Part shown: one piece after another, positions 13,190 through 27,000 of the stretch | Layout of the letters: each line of letters begins with the position of its first letter | Numbering within the stretch: the first letter of the stretch is position 1 | NCBI GenBank assembly: GCA_029953675.1 | Contig: JAMWBK010000003.1 | Location: 2,480,001-2,544,000 of the forward strand | Reading direction: 5' to 3' | Length of the DNA stretch: 64,000 nt | Source of the DNA: Rhodosorus marinus | Lineage: Eukaryota > Rhodophyta > Stylonematophyceae > Stylonematales > Stylonemataceae | The notes under the pieces: model-generated | Told to the model about the DNA's origin: nothing | Database searches by the model: none | Seen by the model: only the letters and a program-made list of their open reading frames with translations | Program-made: the position numbers and the translations under genes

Positions 13190-14071
13190 TCAAGTGCCCT
13201 CAAATACATCAATGGTATACTTCAGAGCATCTGACATGTCTTCTTGATCTTCCATTTGCCAACTCGAATCCACAGACGGCAGCGGTGTAATGCTTAGTGA
13301 CCGGTCCCCAAGCGACAGCGGAGCCTTCGCGTGCATCTCGACATCTAGAGGACCTCCCAAATCGTTAGCCAAGGAATGCTCAAGCTGCATGGAGAAGAGC
13401 TTCTCTCCAGTTGCCCTCTCAGAATCTCTCACTCCGTTCATCTCCTCAGTGAAGCGATTATACGAGTTCATCTTGCCACTACTGGCCTTGCTAGCTTCCA
13501 CCGTCGGTACATCGAAAGACTCGGAAAAAGACAGACTCGATTCCCGCGTAATCACGCTCATCGGCGGGCCACTGATCGGCGACGTTGTGATATCTTGTTG
13601 TCTTGCGATAGGGTGGGTCATCGTGTTCTTCAAAGTGCAGGGAAGCAATGGTTTCAGATCCAAGGTCCGCAAGTTCGGTGTACTCTGAGTCTGTCTCCTC
13701 GGCTCATTCAATGACGTTTCGGCCGGGTTGGGGTTATGATATCGCAAGTGGTTGATCAGCGAAGATCTCCACTTGAATTTCAAACTGCATCCTTCAAAGC
13801 TACACTCAAAGGGTGTCTCACCCGTGTGACTGCGCTGATGAATCTTCAAATTGTATCGCTTTTTAAACTGCTTATGGCAATCAGAGCACTCATATGTCTT
13901 CGGGCTCTTCGCCTCCGGCTTCACTATACCCAAATCCCCTCGCACTTTCTTAGTCGGGGTGGTAACCTTCTCCGCTTCCCCGATGGAACTCATCGCTAAT
14001 GCATTATTCTCCTCCTTCCCCACAAACAGATCATTCACAGCCGCCTCAAAAACTGACGCTTCCACCTTCAT
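13190..14071 (-). CDS. Two-finger C2H2 zinc-finger protein (ZF-2)
   Basis: Predicted 293-aa intronless protein, probably a nuclear DNA-binding regulator. Finger 1 (about residues 62-84) is Cys-x2-Cys-x12-His-x3-His (CSDC...HQRSH), followed by the classic linker HTGETPFE. Finger 2 is Cys-x4-Cys-x12-His-x3-His (CSFEGC...HLRYH) with the core FKWRSSL, the same as in ZF-1. About 180 Ser/Thr/Pro-rich residues without a domain follow the fingers, ending in an acidic stretch (MEDQEDMSD) that could be an activation or interaction region; that role is inference. The start is the first ATG, at 14071; the frame stays open six codons further up but without ATG. No intron is needed. Confidence 0.88.
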   Translation of the reverse strand: MKVEASVFEAAVNDLFVGKEENNALAMSSIGEAEKVTTPTKKVRGDLGIVKPEAKSPKTYECSDCHKQFKKRYNLKIHQRSHTGETPFECSFEGCSLKFKWRSSLINHLRYHNPNPAETSLNEPRRQTQSTPNLRTLDLKPLLPCTLKNTMTHPIARQQDITTSPISGPPMSVITRESSLSFSESFDVPTVEASKASSGKMNSYNRFTEEMNGVRDSERATGEKLFSMQLEHSLANDLGGPLDVEMHAKAPLSLGDRSLSITPLPSVDSSWQMEDQEDMSDALKYTIDVFEGT

Positions 14072-17000
14072 GTCAAAAAGTTTGTTCACCTAATTCATTC
14101 CCATCGTCAACCCGCCAACTCTCCCACAAAAACAACAACAACAATACACAGCACTAAGTCCGTTATATCTCACCTTACAACTTACGATCATCAGCTCTTT
14201 TTATCCAAACTCCAACAACGCCGGGATAGATTCCTGCTCCTCGCGCACCTTACCTTGTGAGCAACGTGAGCTTGCTTACCAAAAAAAGTATTAGTACCAC
14301 TCTGCCACGGTTCACAGTATCCAAAATTTCCCCTTTTGGAACCAACCAAAAGGACATGAGAAAGAAAAAATATAGGAGAAAGATTTGAGGGGGGGGCGAG
14401 GAGGGGGGGGGTGGGGTGGTCTGAGAGAGGCTTTATCCATTATCGGTGATGGGGGTTGGGGGTTCTAAAAAGTAACCATCATCTAAAACCCCATCAGCAA
14501 CCGTTTATTCAGAGCCTAACTACCCTCAGACGCAGCCAGTAAATCGTCATTCGTAACCTCCTAAGGTGTATATTTACTGCACAAGAAAAATAACGATTTC
14601 ACACGTGCCGTCATCAATCAATCTAAACGAACCCCCAAACTCCATTTGATCCAAAACTCTACCCCCTCCTCTTTTTTTTTATAAGGGGACTCCCATCTAT
14701 TCACCACATCGAAACCCACCGGGAAAGAGGAAGGGGGTAGGGGTGACCGAATACATATTTGTTGGAACGGACGCCCTACAAGGGAGCGCGTAGTGAGGCC
14801 CTTCCGCGCTGGAGAAACCCTGACTTTGGCTAAATCATCTCCACGATTCCGGAGGCAGATAGAAACTCAAGGGGGATGATATTAGACTTGCTTCTTTGGC
14901 AAAATACTTACATAGTTCAACGGAACCCCCTTCTTGGAAGATTGAAGAATGGCATTCTTTCCGGTCTTGTTCTTACCCGGAACCAACCCCCCCCTCCCCC
15001 GGGGTAGAAAGAGCCCCACGATTCAACAATGCCAAGACTGAAAATTGAGCATTGAGAAGTTTCTTCAATAGTCATATGAAACTACCATTAATTTTCACTA
15101 CATTTTGCTGAAGCCCAAGTGTCCCGTAGCAAGGATGGCAAAAGAAGGGCAAAAGAAACAGTATAGCGTGGTCGCCGGAAAAGAAGGAGGATTCTATAGC
15201 AATATATGCAATCGCCCCTGAGGTTATAAACCCACCCACCCGTGGCCATGAATGTTTTTTTTTTTTTGCTCCTCAAAAAACCAGAGGTATATGGAGCAGA
15301 AAGCTGAAAAAAACAACAAAGTAGGGTACAAGCGAAATGGTCCTTAGCTTCCTTTTTTTTTTCGGCAGATCGTCTCTACAAAAAACTGAAAACTTCAAAA
15401 GAAAAGTTGCTTGCATGGGCTCTCCGGGATTTTGCGTATTGCGCCTATGACTCGCACCGCCTCAGACACTTAAGGAAACCCCGCTCACCTTATCATAGGC
15501 GGTATGAGAGCACGTTTACATGTGGTTTCCCTAGATCTTCCCTAAGAAAGCACCGCTTCTTGATGGTTTTACCCCCACTAGGCCACCACCCATTACCGGC
15601 CCGGGATGGGGCCCCGCCCCAATTGCTCTAACAGGCATTTCTAGTGTTAGACCCAGAGGGCGGAAATTCTTTTTTTTGGTTGAGCGTTCGTTCAACTTCG
15701 TTGTCCGAGAAAACTGGAGGTGCTCAACTTAATTATTTGTTTTGTTTTTTCCTCAATCTACGAGTTTGGATAAGCCCAAGGACTTGATTGGATTGTTGAT
15801 CACTTTTAGCTATAATAAAAATAGAATGGCGCGCTTTCGCAAGACCTCCTTGGCTGTATCGCAGCCACCGATATTGTTCCAATTGGCCATTAATCCGATC
15901 GCTCTTTTGTTTTATGGAAAACAATGTATAATGCTCTGGACATGCGCAAGCCCCATATAATTTACGAATAAAGTTCAGAAGTCGCCGAGTCGTGGTCGAC
16001 CAACAGTGAGCTGCATCCTGCGGCCGAACTGAAATATCTGATTCGTTGAAAAATGAAGAACCATTCTATGCTCGGCTCTCGCGTGACTAAAGCCTTCCCC
16101 CCCGACCCCCGCTCCCCTCTCTGTCAAGCAGTTCTCCTTCTGGACGGGGGAAAGCAAGCAGAATGATTCCTATGAATCGTCCCAAGGTTGAAAATTTTTG
16201 GCTCAGAAGAGGAATGAAACCATTCAGTACCTTTCCCCCTTCACATAATTATTCGTTTTTTATGAAAGTCTGGAATCCTTGAAGCGATGAGAGCTCAGAG
16301 CCCCCAATCGCCTAGTGGTCAGCAACGAAGATTGGCTTATCTTATTCATACGAGTTCGAAAATCTACCACAATTCAGATAAAAATGGAAACCCCATATAC
16401 TTTAGGTTTCCAATTAGACAATGTCTCATGATGCAAAATTCAGTTCTTCAAAAACTGAAGTAAAAACCGTTAACAGCCACTCCTTAGGCGAGAAATCAGA
16501 AAAAATTGTTTCTTTTTGGAAAAATTGGCCTGGGAAGCGTCAACTCGTTAAAGCTCCAACCCAATCAAAGTCAAAAAATCTATTCATGGCTTTTCGTGAA
16601 GCTTCTTCGGACTGTCACTGGTTTAGCACTATCCAATGAAATAGCACAACAGGATTTAAAGCGTGTTCCTAGGACACGGTGAAATATTTAGTTGGAATAC
16701 GGCCCTTTCATTGGTTTGTTCATATATGCATAAAAAGAAATAAAATACTTAAATAAATCTGCCCCAAAGGGTGGTAAAATCCCATTGTCAGCCAAAAGCA
16801 AGGGATGGGGAAGCCATTCCCCCTCGCAGACCGAGTAGGGGCTCTGGAACATACTATTGTCAGCCGTAAGTACGCCACGTTAATTCTCTCGGCAATATAC
16901 AAGTAAAAACTGGACTTTTTTTCTCCATGAAACGATTGCTTGTAACGATAGATCGCATTGAAAAATTTGTTCAAATGAGAAAAAAAATTTCGCTTTCCGT

Positions 17001-18661
17001 TGCGCCCAAATGGAATATATCCTGGAGAGGTGCGTTTTTGCGAAAATTCCCCCCCAGCTTATAGAGATGAGTTTTCGTCGCCAACACTCAAATTGCCTGA
17101 GTCCCTACCCCATCAGTTGCGAGTTAGTACCCTAAGAGTCAATCAAATAACCGATTTATGTTGACTGAGGAAGATTGCTGACGAATCCCCCTTGGTTGCT
17201 AGAGAATAGCTCGTGCGGATGCGATGTCTATGCAAAAAAAAAAATCGTTAACCCTGAAAAGCGTTCACTCCTCCTACAAGTAACATGGGCCTCCTGCTGT
17301 CGCAAAAGACTTACATTCAAGCTTCGATTTAGGATGCGAAAATATGGGCCGTTTGGCAGATCCAATACGTGCACTTCTATTGGTTGCCCAGGTCCTGCTA
17401 GGATGGGGATCAATTTTTCCCAATGCTCCCCGATTCCTTGTCGATGCACGCACTCAGAAACGGCTGTTGTTGTGCTTGCTTTTCACACTTCGGACTACTT
17501 CGGAAAACGAAATTGCCAAAAGACACTGAGGGTGAGGAATGGTTCTGGTAGCCACATGGTACAACACGGTAGTACGAGAAAATACGAATAGTTTTGAAAA
17601 TTGTACTTGAAAACAAAAACCAGGATTAATTTTATGAATCCCCCTCCCCCCCTTCTCTCTCTCCTAGAGATCGAAGTCAATTCACAACCCCGTCTCAACG
17701 TGCTTTTAGTTTTTCCGAGTCAGTTGGCGACTTTTGGCGAGAGGCAAAACCAAAAAATCACGAAGGGTATTAAATGCCGGCACGCATTGATGCCTAGGAC
17801 AACTTAATGCGCGTTTCTTGATGTCAGGAACTAATCTGTGTTGTGTTTTGACGATTTCTGGGATGGGTACGTGGTGACAGCTTCTGTACTAGAATTTCTG
17901 AAGTCTTCCGAAAGTGAAGCTTCTTGTGACGACCGTTGAAGTCAACACCCCCAAAAACTGCATTTGGTAATACATGCGATCTCGGCTTTTCTAGTTGGAA
18001 CCAGCTCTTGGCACTCTAGCATTCTTGGCAAGGGTGTCCTGTGTGCCTGCCGTGCGTGGTTGGCTCCCTGGGGATTTATTCCTTAAACCTCGTCGTGCCT
18101 TCGGAAACGCTAAATAGGAGAGGACTTCCTGCAATGCATGCAGCACCTGCTCGATGCAGGAATAGATGCTTGATTTCTTGGGAAATATTTCCTGTACTAG
18201 TCAGTGAGTCCGATGAGAAAAAAGTTCAAGATAATCTAACCTCCTTGATTTTCATTTTCGCGAAGATTTGTGAGTTTTTTGTTGGGAGTTACATCGGAAA
18301 TTCTGTTATCTGGAATTGTGAAGTCTTTTGATTCTTGCAATCCAAGCAAAAAAATTTTCCTGCCCTGCTTGCTTGATTGAGGGATGATGCACGAAATATC
18401 TCGCACATGCTCGTTTTGTGTGTCTCCGGGGGTTCCGATGTCATCTAGGTCTCCTCCCTCAAGAGGGTGAGCGCTAGCGTTGAGCTTTCTTGCTCTGAGC
18501 AAGTAGAACGTAGGTTGTTGGAATTGCCCTTCACGACAAAGGCCATGTCTGAGAAGACAAAACAGATTTTGCATGTTGGAAAGTCTGTAGCTCCCCCATG
18601 ATTACTGAATGACGTAGCGGAACCATTGTGCTGCGCTTGTGGAGGCACATTATTGGCTTTT
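14072..18661. other. Gene-poor stretch, no supportable gene
   Basis: No recognisable gene. It holds strongly G-rich tracts at 14391-14420, several C runs, and at 14503-14522 a 20-bp sequence that recurs near 63 kb. A tRNA-like stretch near 16305-16375 does not fold convincingly. The 138-codon frame at 17175-17591 lacks an ATG start and any domain. Confidence 0.5.
14503..14522. repeat. 20-bp dispersed sequence, copy 1
   Basis: gtttattcagagcctaacta is identical to 63008-63027. Its 14-bp core tttattcagagcct also occurs at 44894-44907. Function unknown. Confidence 0.6.
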
Positions 18662-18718
18662 TCTCAGTCCAAGCCTCGACAGCTTCAAGCCTGTGGCTCC
18701 GAAACAGCTGATTTTAGA
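18662..18718. repeat. Dispersed inverted repeat, arm A
   Basis: The stretch from tctcagtccaagcctcgac onward matches the reverse complement of 21611-21658, with substitutions and a small gap. The best block is 24 bp with one mismatch (18662-18685 against 21635-21658). Probably a decayed interspersed repeat. Confidence 0.65.
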
Positions 18719-20808
18719 GAAATCATTATCATGTTTACTTGCCATAATCATCATCATCATCCTCAACTACCTCCGTCTCGAGGAAAACAACATCTGGTTG
18801 GGGATAGTACCCTAAACCGAAACGAACTCCCCCACCATTGAGGGCAACTTGGAGCGGGATATAAGCCATATCACCCTGTCCTGGTATCATCACATACTCG
18901 GCACATATGGCATGCAGAGTTTCGCACTGACCATGACCTGATAGGGATCAAGAACAACCTTGGGACTGGGGTGACAAAACACAAGCACTTCGACGCTTAG
19001 ATTGTAGACCCTACATTCCAGGGGTATATACCAAGGGCAAAGGGCAAAGGGCAAAACGGCTGTTGATTCAGATGAGTGTATGCAAGGAGCCAACGATCGT
19101 CCTAAAGAAGAGGCCCCCCATCTCTCCTCAACAGCTGCTACAAGCCCTTCCCCCCCCCCCCCTGCGCGGGAGCCCAACTTCGTCTCCGTCCGTGTAAAGC
19201 GCTTTCCGCTTTCTGAATACAAAAAACTAATACAAAAAAACAATGACAACCCTCAGGGGCTCAATCTACTCGAAACATCCCGTTGGGCAACCTCGTCAGC
19301 GCCGGTGAATCCAATCCCTCATTGAACTCTGCGTTTTCTCCAACCCATAAACTAACCAGTTCCCTTGTACCCATAAAACCCCTCCCCCCCTTCCCCCCTC
19401 TCCCAGAATCAAAAAAAGAAATCCCGAAAACTTGTTTTTTTAAGATAAAAACTTAATTTTACACGAAAATGAATGAGAATAACTCAAGTGTTTCGTCGGA
19501 TAAAGGGTGCGAGTTGTTTTTGGGGTCGAAGGAAGACTAACTATTTTGAGTCCCGATGGTTGTCAAAAAACAAATTACTATTTTATTCTATATTTTCACC
19601 GTGTTTAAGGGGATACGCAATCAAATCTCGAAAAATAATAATTTTCTTTTCTTTTCTAATTGTGTTTGTTTGTTTTCGGTTAATTTAATGCTTTCCCCAC
19701 CCAAACCCCCTCCCACACGGAGGGGGCCCAGCCGCTGTCTATCATCAAGTTTCCCTGATGATCAGCTTTTCAGCTTTTCTTTTGGAAATGGCTACCACTA
19801 TGAGATGGGGCGGCGGGTGGGAGGGGGGGTGGGGAGGGGGTTGGTGTTGAGTTGGGTTATGTGAATGTTAAATTTTTATCAGATGTTGGCCTTTTGTTCG
19901 AATGCGTTAAAAGTGCTTCAAGTTTCTCATCTTTTCTTGTCGCTCCGGTGCCCTGGAAATTTCTGGGTACCGAACCTGAGAGCAGTTTCTCTTCTCATTT
20001 ATTAACGGAAGGAACGTAGAGGAGGGCATGACACAAGGCCTCTCTCCCGAAATATATGCACTAGAAGAGAAGCATTTTCACTCTCTGCCCTTCACAGCTC
20101 CCCCACCACCACCACCACCCACCCCCTTATCCAGCTGGGTTAAGATGAAGAAACGTCTCTCGTGTGGGGGGAGGGGGAGAGGTGCCTGAAGGCGGATTTC
20201 ATCGTCCTCTTGAGGCGTGGCAAATTTTGTTTCCCTTAAACCGGCGGAACCATGAAAGCTTCTTCAAGCGAAAGTTTCGCCACCTTTCCATACGTACGTG
20301 CAAGAAACCTCGGCGCCACTGGGCGTTTGAGAGATCGGGGGAGGCAGTTATGGAGTACTGGTGAGAGAGGGGGGGAGGGAGCAGAATTGAAGGGCTGGCC
20401 TGCAGCCCTGCTCTGGAACTGGGAGTGGAAAACCCATGGACGGGGGACATTTAAGTCCAGGTTCAGACTAAGATGAACTGGGAGGTGAGAGGTTGAGAAA
20501 ATCTCCTCGATGCCCGCCATGTCCGATCACGCAAAAGAAAATTTTGGGGGCGCAGCGGAGGACAGTTCCAAACCCCCTACCCCCCCACACTAGACCTCTT
20601 CTCGATCTGGGAGTGATGATAGAGAGTACTGCTCAGCGTTTCTTCTACGAATTCTTTTCCAAGTCGACCACGCGGTCATTGAATGCCAGCGCTCATTATA
20701 CAGCCCGGACAACCAATCCCTCTTCTCCCAATACGTAGAGCACGTTCAGCAAGCGTGGGATTCCGCCAAAGCGGACTTTTGCCCTGTACTCTGGAATCGT
20801 AGCAGTTG
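18719..20808. other. Gene-poor stretch, no supportable gene
   Basis: Contains a (gggcaaa)3 run near 19034-19054, T-rich and G-rich tracts (19801-19850) and short frames only. I see no domain or linked exons. Confidence 0.5.
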
Positions 20809-21066
20809 AAACGCCATAATCAGAAGTCGTTGCTCGCAAGGAAGCTAAGGGTCTTGAGGTTTGAGGAAGCCCTACCCAACCCACCGTCATCGAGATATTA
20901 GTTTCTGTCTGCCTAGCGTTGATCAGACTCAGCGAAGGGTACGTAACAATCTATACGTATTTGCCGTGTAATTTTCCCCGTAGCAATTAGAACACCAGAA
21001 ATAGTCGCTCGCAAACAAGCCAACGTTCTGAGATTCGAAGAGGCTCTATACAGCCGACGCCATCGT
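20809..21066. repeat. Diverged tandem duplication, about 173-bp period
   Basis: Bases 20809-20893 and 20982-21066 align with many substitutions (landmarks gctcgcaa, gccatcg/gtcatcg, tagcagttgaaac versus tagcaattagaac). Neither copy has a supportable reading frame. Confidence 0.5.
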
Positions 21067-24000
21067 CGGTCTTAGCTGCTGGCTGGCAACAGCAGAATCG
21101 ATTGGATTTAGTCAATCCAAATTATTGGCCGCGTAGCTGCTTTGATAGATATGACAATGATTTCCGTGCCAACAGACAGCCGTCGCGTTGGTTTTCATGG
21201 GTATGAAGAACCCGAGCGAAAATCCAGGTAGTCGCAGGAGGCGTTACAATAGGGTCCCCGGAACGTCAGAGAAGCTTCTTCGGAGCGAGCTCGACTTCAA
21301 GTGTCCGCGAATCGTTCATTAAGATGGCTAAGACTAGAGCGGTAGAAGCGCTTAATAGACCTTGACTGATGAAAACTTGATCCGCGGCGCTTGGTAAGAT
21401 TTAAGATTGGGACCCTTTCGAGAATCCGCTGGCAAATGCTTTTGGTCACTTCATTGTACCCACAAAGCTAGAAGAAATTTTGTGAAGCACGGATTACGAA
21501 CCACACCGCTTCGACGCCGGAGTTCTTGGCACTGGGAATGAACCCGTAAGCACCAACATTGGGGGAAGTCGGCTCGTCTGCGCAGAGACATTCACAGAAG
21601 CCATTTTAGAGAAATCAGCCGTTTTGGTGGGTTAAAGCTGTTGAGGCTTGGACTGAGACAAGTCACTTCACCTGCCTCCAGAAGAGCAGCAACCTGCGTT
21701 ACGTCCTTCGTTTCAGCTTCCACGATTGCATTTCAACAGGGTTGGGAAGAAGGCGAAGGTATGTAATGCTTGGCGTTTACCCGGTTCGGGCTCGAATTGC
21801 GGTGCGGTTTGCGGTTGCAGCGGGATCGTCAAGGTTCTTGAGGGTAGCCCATTTCCAGTTCTCAACGGATTTCGTACTTTTCAAATGGAGACGGTGTATA
21901 AGCAAACGAATCACCGGTCCAGGAGGGGCACAGACCGCAGCTCCTCCTTTCTCGAACACGTGTAGGTGACCCAAAACTTTATCACAAATGCGCGTTGATA
22001 GCTATTTGCAGCCCAAGTCGTTGTTCAAACTATTCTTCATTGGTCCGTTGATGTGCGCATCAACGAACGACCATGAAACGGCGTGTTCTTGGAGAACACG
22101 ATGAGTTCTGTAGAGCTTGCTGAGGGATACACTATCTCCAGACTGTGTGGCCGTGTTTTCTTCCGAGGACGACAGCACCACCGCAGGAGCAGCGTGCTAA
22201 GCCGACGAATGTTTCCATCTTGGATCCATCTCGGAGGCATAGTGAATGGTAGAGAAACGACTTGATTGCATCTGATCAAGGACAATGATTCCAGACGCCT
22301 GGAAAGGACCACATCCTTGAGCAATATAGCATAGTCTCACGGTTCGACACGCAAGCATTAAGGGGATTGTACGGAACTGATTGAAAGTACAGAACACCCA
22401 AAGCGAAACGAAAGGCGATCCTTTCCCTACCCGCGAATGTTCAAGCACCACTTCCAGCCAGGAATTCAACTGTCTTCAACGATTCGATTTGGCTCGATCA
22501 AGAAAATCGCAAGCAGCAGTTTCCAATCTAAGCAAATAGAAACTGTTCCCCAGAAGCCTCCATCTACAACTTCTTGAAGACCTAGTGAGCCTCAAAACGA
22601 AAATGTTCCAACGCCTTCAGGATCCAGCCCAGTGCCAAACTTCCAATTTCCACAGCGCGGCCCCCGGCTCACGCTGATCTCCACACGTTGGAGAAAACCC
22701 TCCTGGTACCTCTCGCTATTGAAATATCTGGGTTACGTGGATCGCATGTTAAGCATTTATCCGAATGCTTTACTACCAGAGACCTACCATCCTCCGCACC
22801 CCAGGGCTTCAGTTATTTGGTCTGCTCCACCAGTGAACCACGTTTCTTCGTGCTTACTGAGCCCGCAGTGCGTTTTCAGCAGGCGGCAGGTGCCCTTAAT
22901 ATGATACGGTTACTTCTTAGTCTCACACCCACCTTCCGCGCTGATCAATGTGATCCATTTCCACCAAAGAAGAAGAAGCTTTTCCAAAATATTCTAAATC
23001 GATCCAAAAAAATCCTCCACAACATCCCGATTTCCAGGACAGTCTGTCATTTCGCCAGCTAAATTTGACACGTTCTTCAGGACGTAACAATATTGACACG
23101 TCCAAGGTGGCCACCTGGAAGGCTTTGTGGTAACCCAACACCGAGCTAGAGTCCTAACACTTTGGTTGCTTGAAGGTTTTGGTTTGTGGAAGGCTTTGTT
23201 TGCTGGAAGGATGAGACGTCCACACATATATGGAACAAATTAATAGAGAAGAGTTACGAGAGTTTTGAGAAATGCTTGATTTTTGCCCTACAGAAAATGT
23301 CGTGTTCTGATACGAAATTTCGCTCTGTTTTTCGTAATTACTGAACAGGGAATTCGCGATCGGAGCCGTGAGGGTCGGGAGTAGTCGCATGGAGGGGGGA
23401 TGGAAGTAGACTCCACTAATAGATTTCGGAATATTAGTATCAACCACAGACCTGTGGCCACACTAAAAGGTAGCTAGAACAAGTAGAAAAGGTAAGGAGC
23501 CCCGTTCCCTCAACGGGGATGGTAGATAGTAATCTACTTTTCTGAGTGCGTGGACTAAAAAAAGGGAGTAATCCTCTGTGGAGACGAGGTATCGCTGGGC
23601 TTAGATCTGAGAGAACCTCTTTAGTAGTTGTTTCTGGAGGCGATTGGATCTGATTCTCACTTTTCCAGTTCTCGTGGCATTGGCATTGAGTTCCGGGAGA
23701 GCGTTCCGGATCCGCTCCGGGTGAGTTTCGTTTGCAAGCGCAGAAGGGTTGGTGGGCTGGCTTGGTCAAAGCTTTGTGGGTTGAGCAAGGTGAGTATTGG
23801 AATGGGAAAGTGGGAAATGCGGTGTCGGAGACAAGCATGAATGAAGCCTCCCACTGTGTCAAGCCATGCGTCGGGAAAATCTGACGGTACGGAAATGGAG
23901 TGGCCACCAATACTTGCTTGGATCGCTCTTTGCCATCTCGTTTTCGTAGATATTGCCCGAAGCGGGTGAAGTTTTCCTAGTGGACCGTTCCTTTCGTGCT

Positions 24001-27000
24001 TGGGAGCGACCCTGACTTCAACTCCCACACTAAAAGGCGAGTTTTTATAAGGATTCAACGGTGGACTTCTTGTCCTCTTTGACAGGTTTTTAGGGTCTGT
24101 GCAATAGCCTTCGTCATTGGCATACGCCTTCCAGCACGTTTTCAGATAGTGCTACGATGAACGGATTAGCAGGGTGCCATAGAGGGCGCGGGAAACAAGA
24201 TGCAGAATCTCGGGCTCGTCCTACTCCGCCAAGTGCGATGGAATGATTCCACCCAACAGTGTTTAACAATCCTCTGCGTCGTACCTTTCAAAAAGTGGCT
24301 GACTAGAGCTTTATTGGAGCACTCGCGGGAACGTTATGTAGCGCTGACACCACGAAACGACTCGAGTCGTAACTGGTGAGTTAAAACGGCATCGAGAAGG
24401 CACACGAAAAACTTTGTTTAGTCGCGTTCGGCTTGAGAGTCCCACAGCTACAGGGACGAGCTGCAAGCACACCTCCGCAAGTTGCATCTACGCGATGTTC
24501 AACTGGAACCTGAGCAGCCTTTTTTACGCAAAGTCAAATGCGTCCGTGAATCGGGCTGGGATATCACCCGAACAATATGTCGTTGGTTTATAGCCCTGTC
24601 TCCCCGACCCGAAAGAACATGCTCCGCGCAGCTAGATCTTCTGGGTACGCGAGGGAGCGAGCTGTAGCTATGAACCGTTTACACTACGGAGACGATCCAG
24701 GAGATTCAACTGATTTTATTTTGTCCCCTCTATTGCGGCGGCATTTGCTTGACTCGGGAAAGCGGTCATCGATCTTCCTACTAAAGTCACTTGGCATCGT
24801 GAGTGTAAGGACAGCCGCTGGGTTTGGTGAGGGCTGGGCTTAGTCGGATGCTATGGTGCGGTAGTGCTAAGTCGACGGAGGGCTACCATCCCCGTCGAGG
24901 GAAGGGGACTCCTGACCTTTTCTATTTGTTACACCACGGCGCGCGATTCTTCGGCTCAGCGCTTAGGGGTATTTGCATTCCCACGTTTTAGCTTTTTTTT
25001 CAGCCCTCTTTCTCCTAACCTCGCCAACTAATCGCTTCAAACCACTGCCTTCCGCAGGGAAAATCCTGTTTCTACCTTCAACGCAGGCCACTCTTTTTTT
25101 CTAGTCAGAAAGGATGTTTCAGATTTATTTTTTTCCTCTGCGGCTCTCTTTCTGTTACTTGGGTTTACACTGGCCGATTCAGTGAAACATTGAAAACGAC
25201 TCAAAATCTTCAATGATGGACACCGGTCGATAAACGTCGGCATGCAGGTGTTTGTCAGTGGTTAGTCTCAAAATCGACGTGAACGACCCCGAAAACGAGG
25301 TGAAAAAACCCCAATCACGCGGAATGTTGATTGACGGTTCAAGTCCAGCATCTGGAAACAGCTCCAGAACGCCGGTACAGGGCCATTGTTGCTCTCAGCT
25401 CTGCTGTTCGATCCGTGACTTTGAGGCTAGCTTTTTCGACGTCCAACTGTCCTAGGACGATCGTTGTCGATGCAAGCCAGGTAGCTTAACTCATTGACGG
25501 GTAGCCCAGTAAAGCTTACGGTAACAAGGGAGGGGGAAAGTGGGACCCTTGGCCATTGGACCGCCGCCGCATTCGTCCGATGTCGCCAGTGCAAAGGAGA
25601 AAGGTTCTCTCTACGGCATCGAACCCTGCCGACCTACTATGACCTCAAAGTTTTTTAGCAGATACAGGGTAATTGACCAACACTGGGCTCGACTCCCATT
25701 TCACAATGGTTTGACCACTTACGGTGGTCTAGATTGCTTTAATTTCCACAAGATTTAATTATGCTAGGGAAGATCCAGAACATCTTCAGAAGAATAGTAG
25801 AACGCGCTTCAACCCTCGAACTTTCGGGAAAACGGAGCAGTCCCGAATAGCCGCATATTATTTAAGACTCTGACCGTCAAGGGGACCTGAGCAGAATTGA
25901 CGCCACTGCTGAAAAGCAACTTGAAAAACGACTTGAGCATGTCCCAATCAGACAACGTATGTATGTGGTATCCGGACAAACGATGATGAGTGATCTCCCG
26001 GGCATCGTTGATTGTGCCTCCAGGATTCTTGCATCAATGTTTAACTGAACTAGAATGTTGCGTGTGCAGACCAACAACCTGAGTAGAGAAGGTTTTTGTT
26101 GTCCAATAAGTTGAAATTTCTACGACTAGAAAACAACCCTCGACTTCTCTGTTAGGCATAACGCGCTGTTAGAAGCGGCGTCGTCGCAACGCATATGTAC
26201 TCCGTCCCCTTGCGCTCGGGTTTCATGGATAAAAAGGCGTGAATTATCCTTCAATTTCTTCTAACAAGCCAAAAAAATTAGAAAAGCGGAACCGTGTCTC
26301 TGGACCCCGATGGCTGAGGTTGGAAGGAACCTTCGGCACGTCCAAAACAAGCTGTAAACTGATGAACGCGAAAAAAAAAACAACTGTCCATAGCGGTGAT
26401 CGTACCCACTCAATCCGTAAGAATTCAGCGCTATAACCCCCATTTCAAATATAAAAACTTTAGTTTTTCTTTTTTGCGATCACCGAAGTCGTACTGACTG
26501 ATCACCAGGCTTTTTCTTCACCACGATGAGCAACTCGCCAAGGATTCAATACGTGCTGGGCGGAGGACAGCTTAGGAGTTTCGGGTGGCTTTTTTGGATT
26601 ATTTTTGATGATCGAGGACAGCAATCCAAAGTGGACGCTGGAGGAATCCCTCATGAAGTTGCAGCAGAAGTAGCACTTTTGTGTGGTGATTTTGGGGTCT
26701 GGGAAGCACAACATAAAATACGAAGCGAGAAAACGTAGATTTTTCGGTTATTTTACAGTATTTCGTAAAAACCGCGGGTTTTCGGAGGGGAGCCTTTTTC
26801 GGAAGAGATTTTTTGGCTCAAATTGCGGAATGATGGCATAGCACTGTGTGCACCCCGCCATCCTTGGTTTTATAGCACCTCCGGACTGGGAGGACTCCCT
26901 CTACCAGCACCTATAAAAAAAGATCGATGTGTTTTCCGCCGTCATTTGTATTTCTTCCAAAGTTGTTTTTGACGTTTCCTCGGGATCATTGAGGAAGCCG

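Noticed and set aside
16300-16375. tRNA-like sequence (cctagtggtcagcaacg ... gagttcgaaaatc)
   Set aside because: A- and B-box-like words are present, but the B box lacks the final C pair and the acceptor and T stems do not pair.
17175-17591. 138-codon plus-strand frame
   Set aside because: TTG start, random-looking Cys/Arg-rich composition, no domain or splice partner.
25325-25350. B-box-like ggttcaagtcc
   Set aside because: The T stem does not pair and there is no A box or acceptor stem at the right distance.
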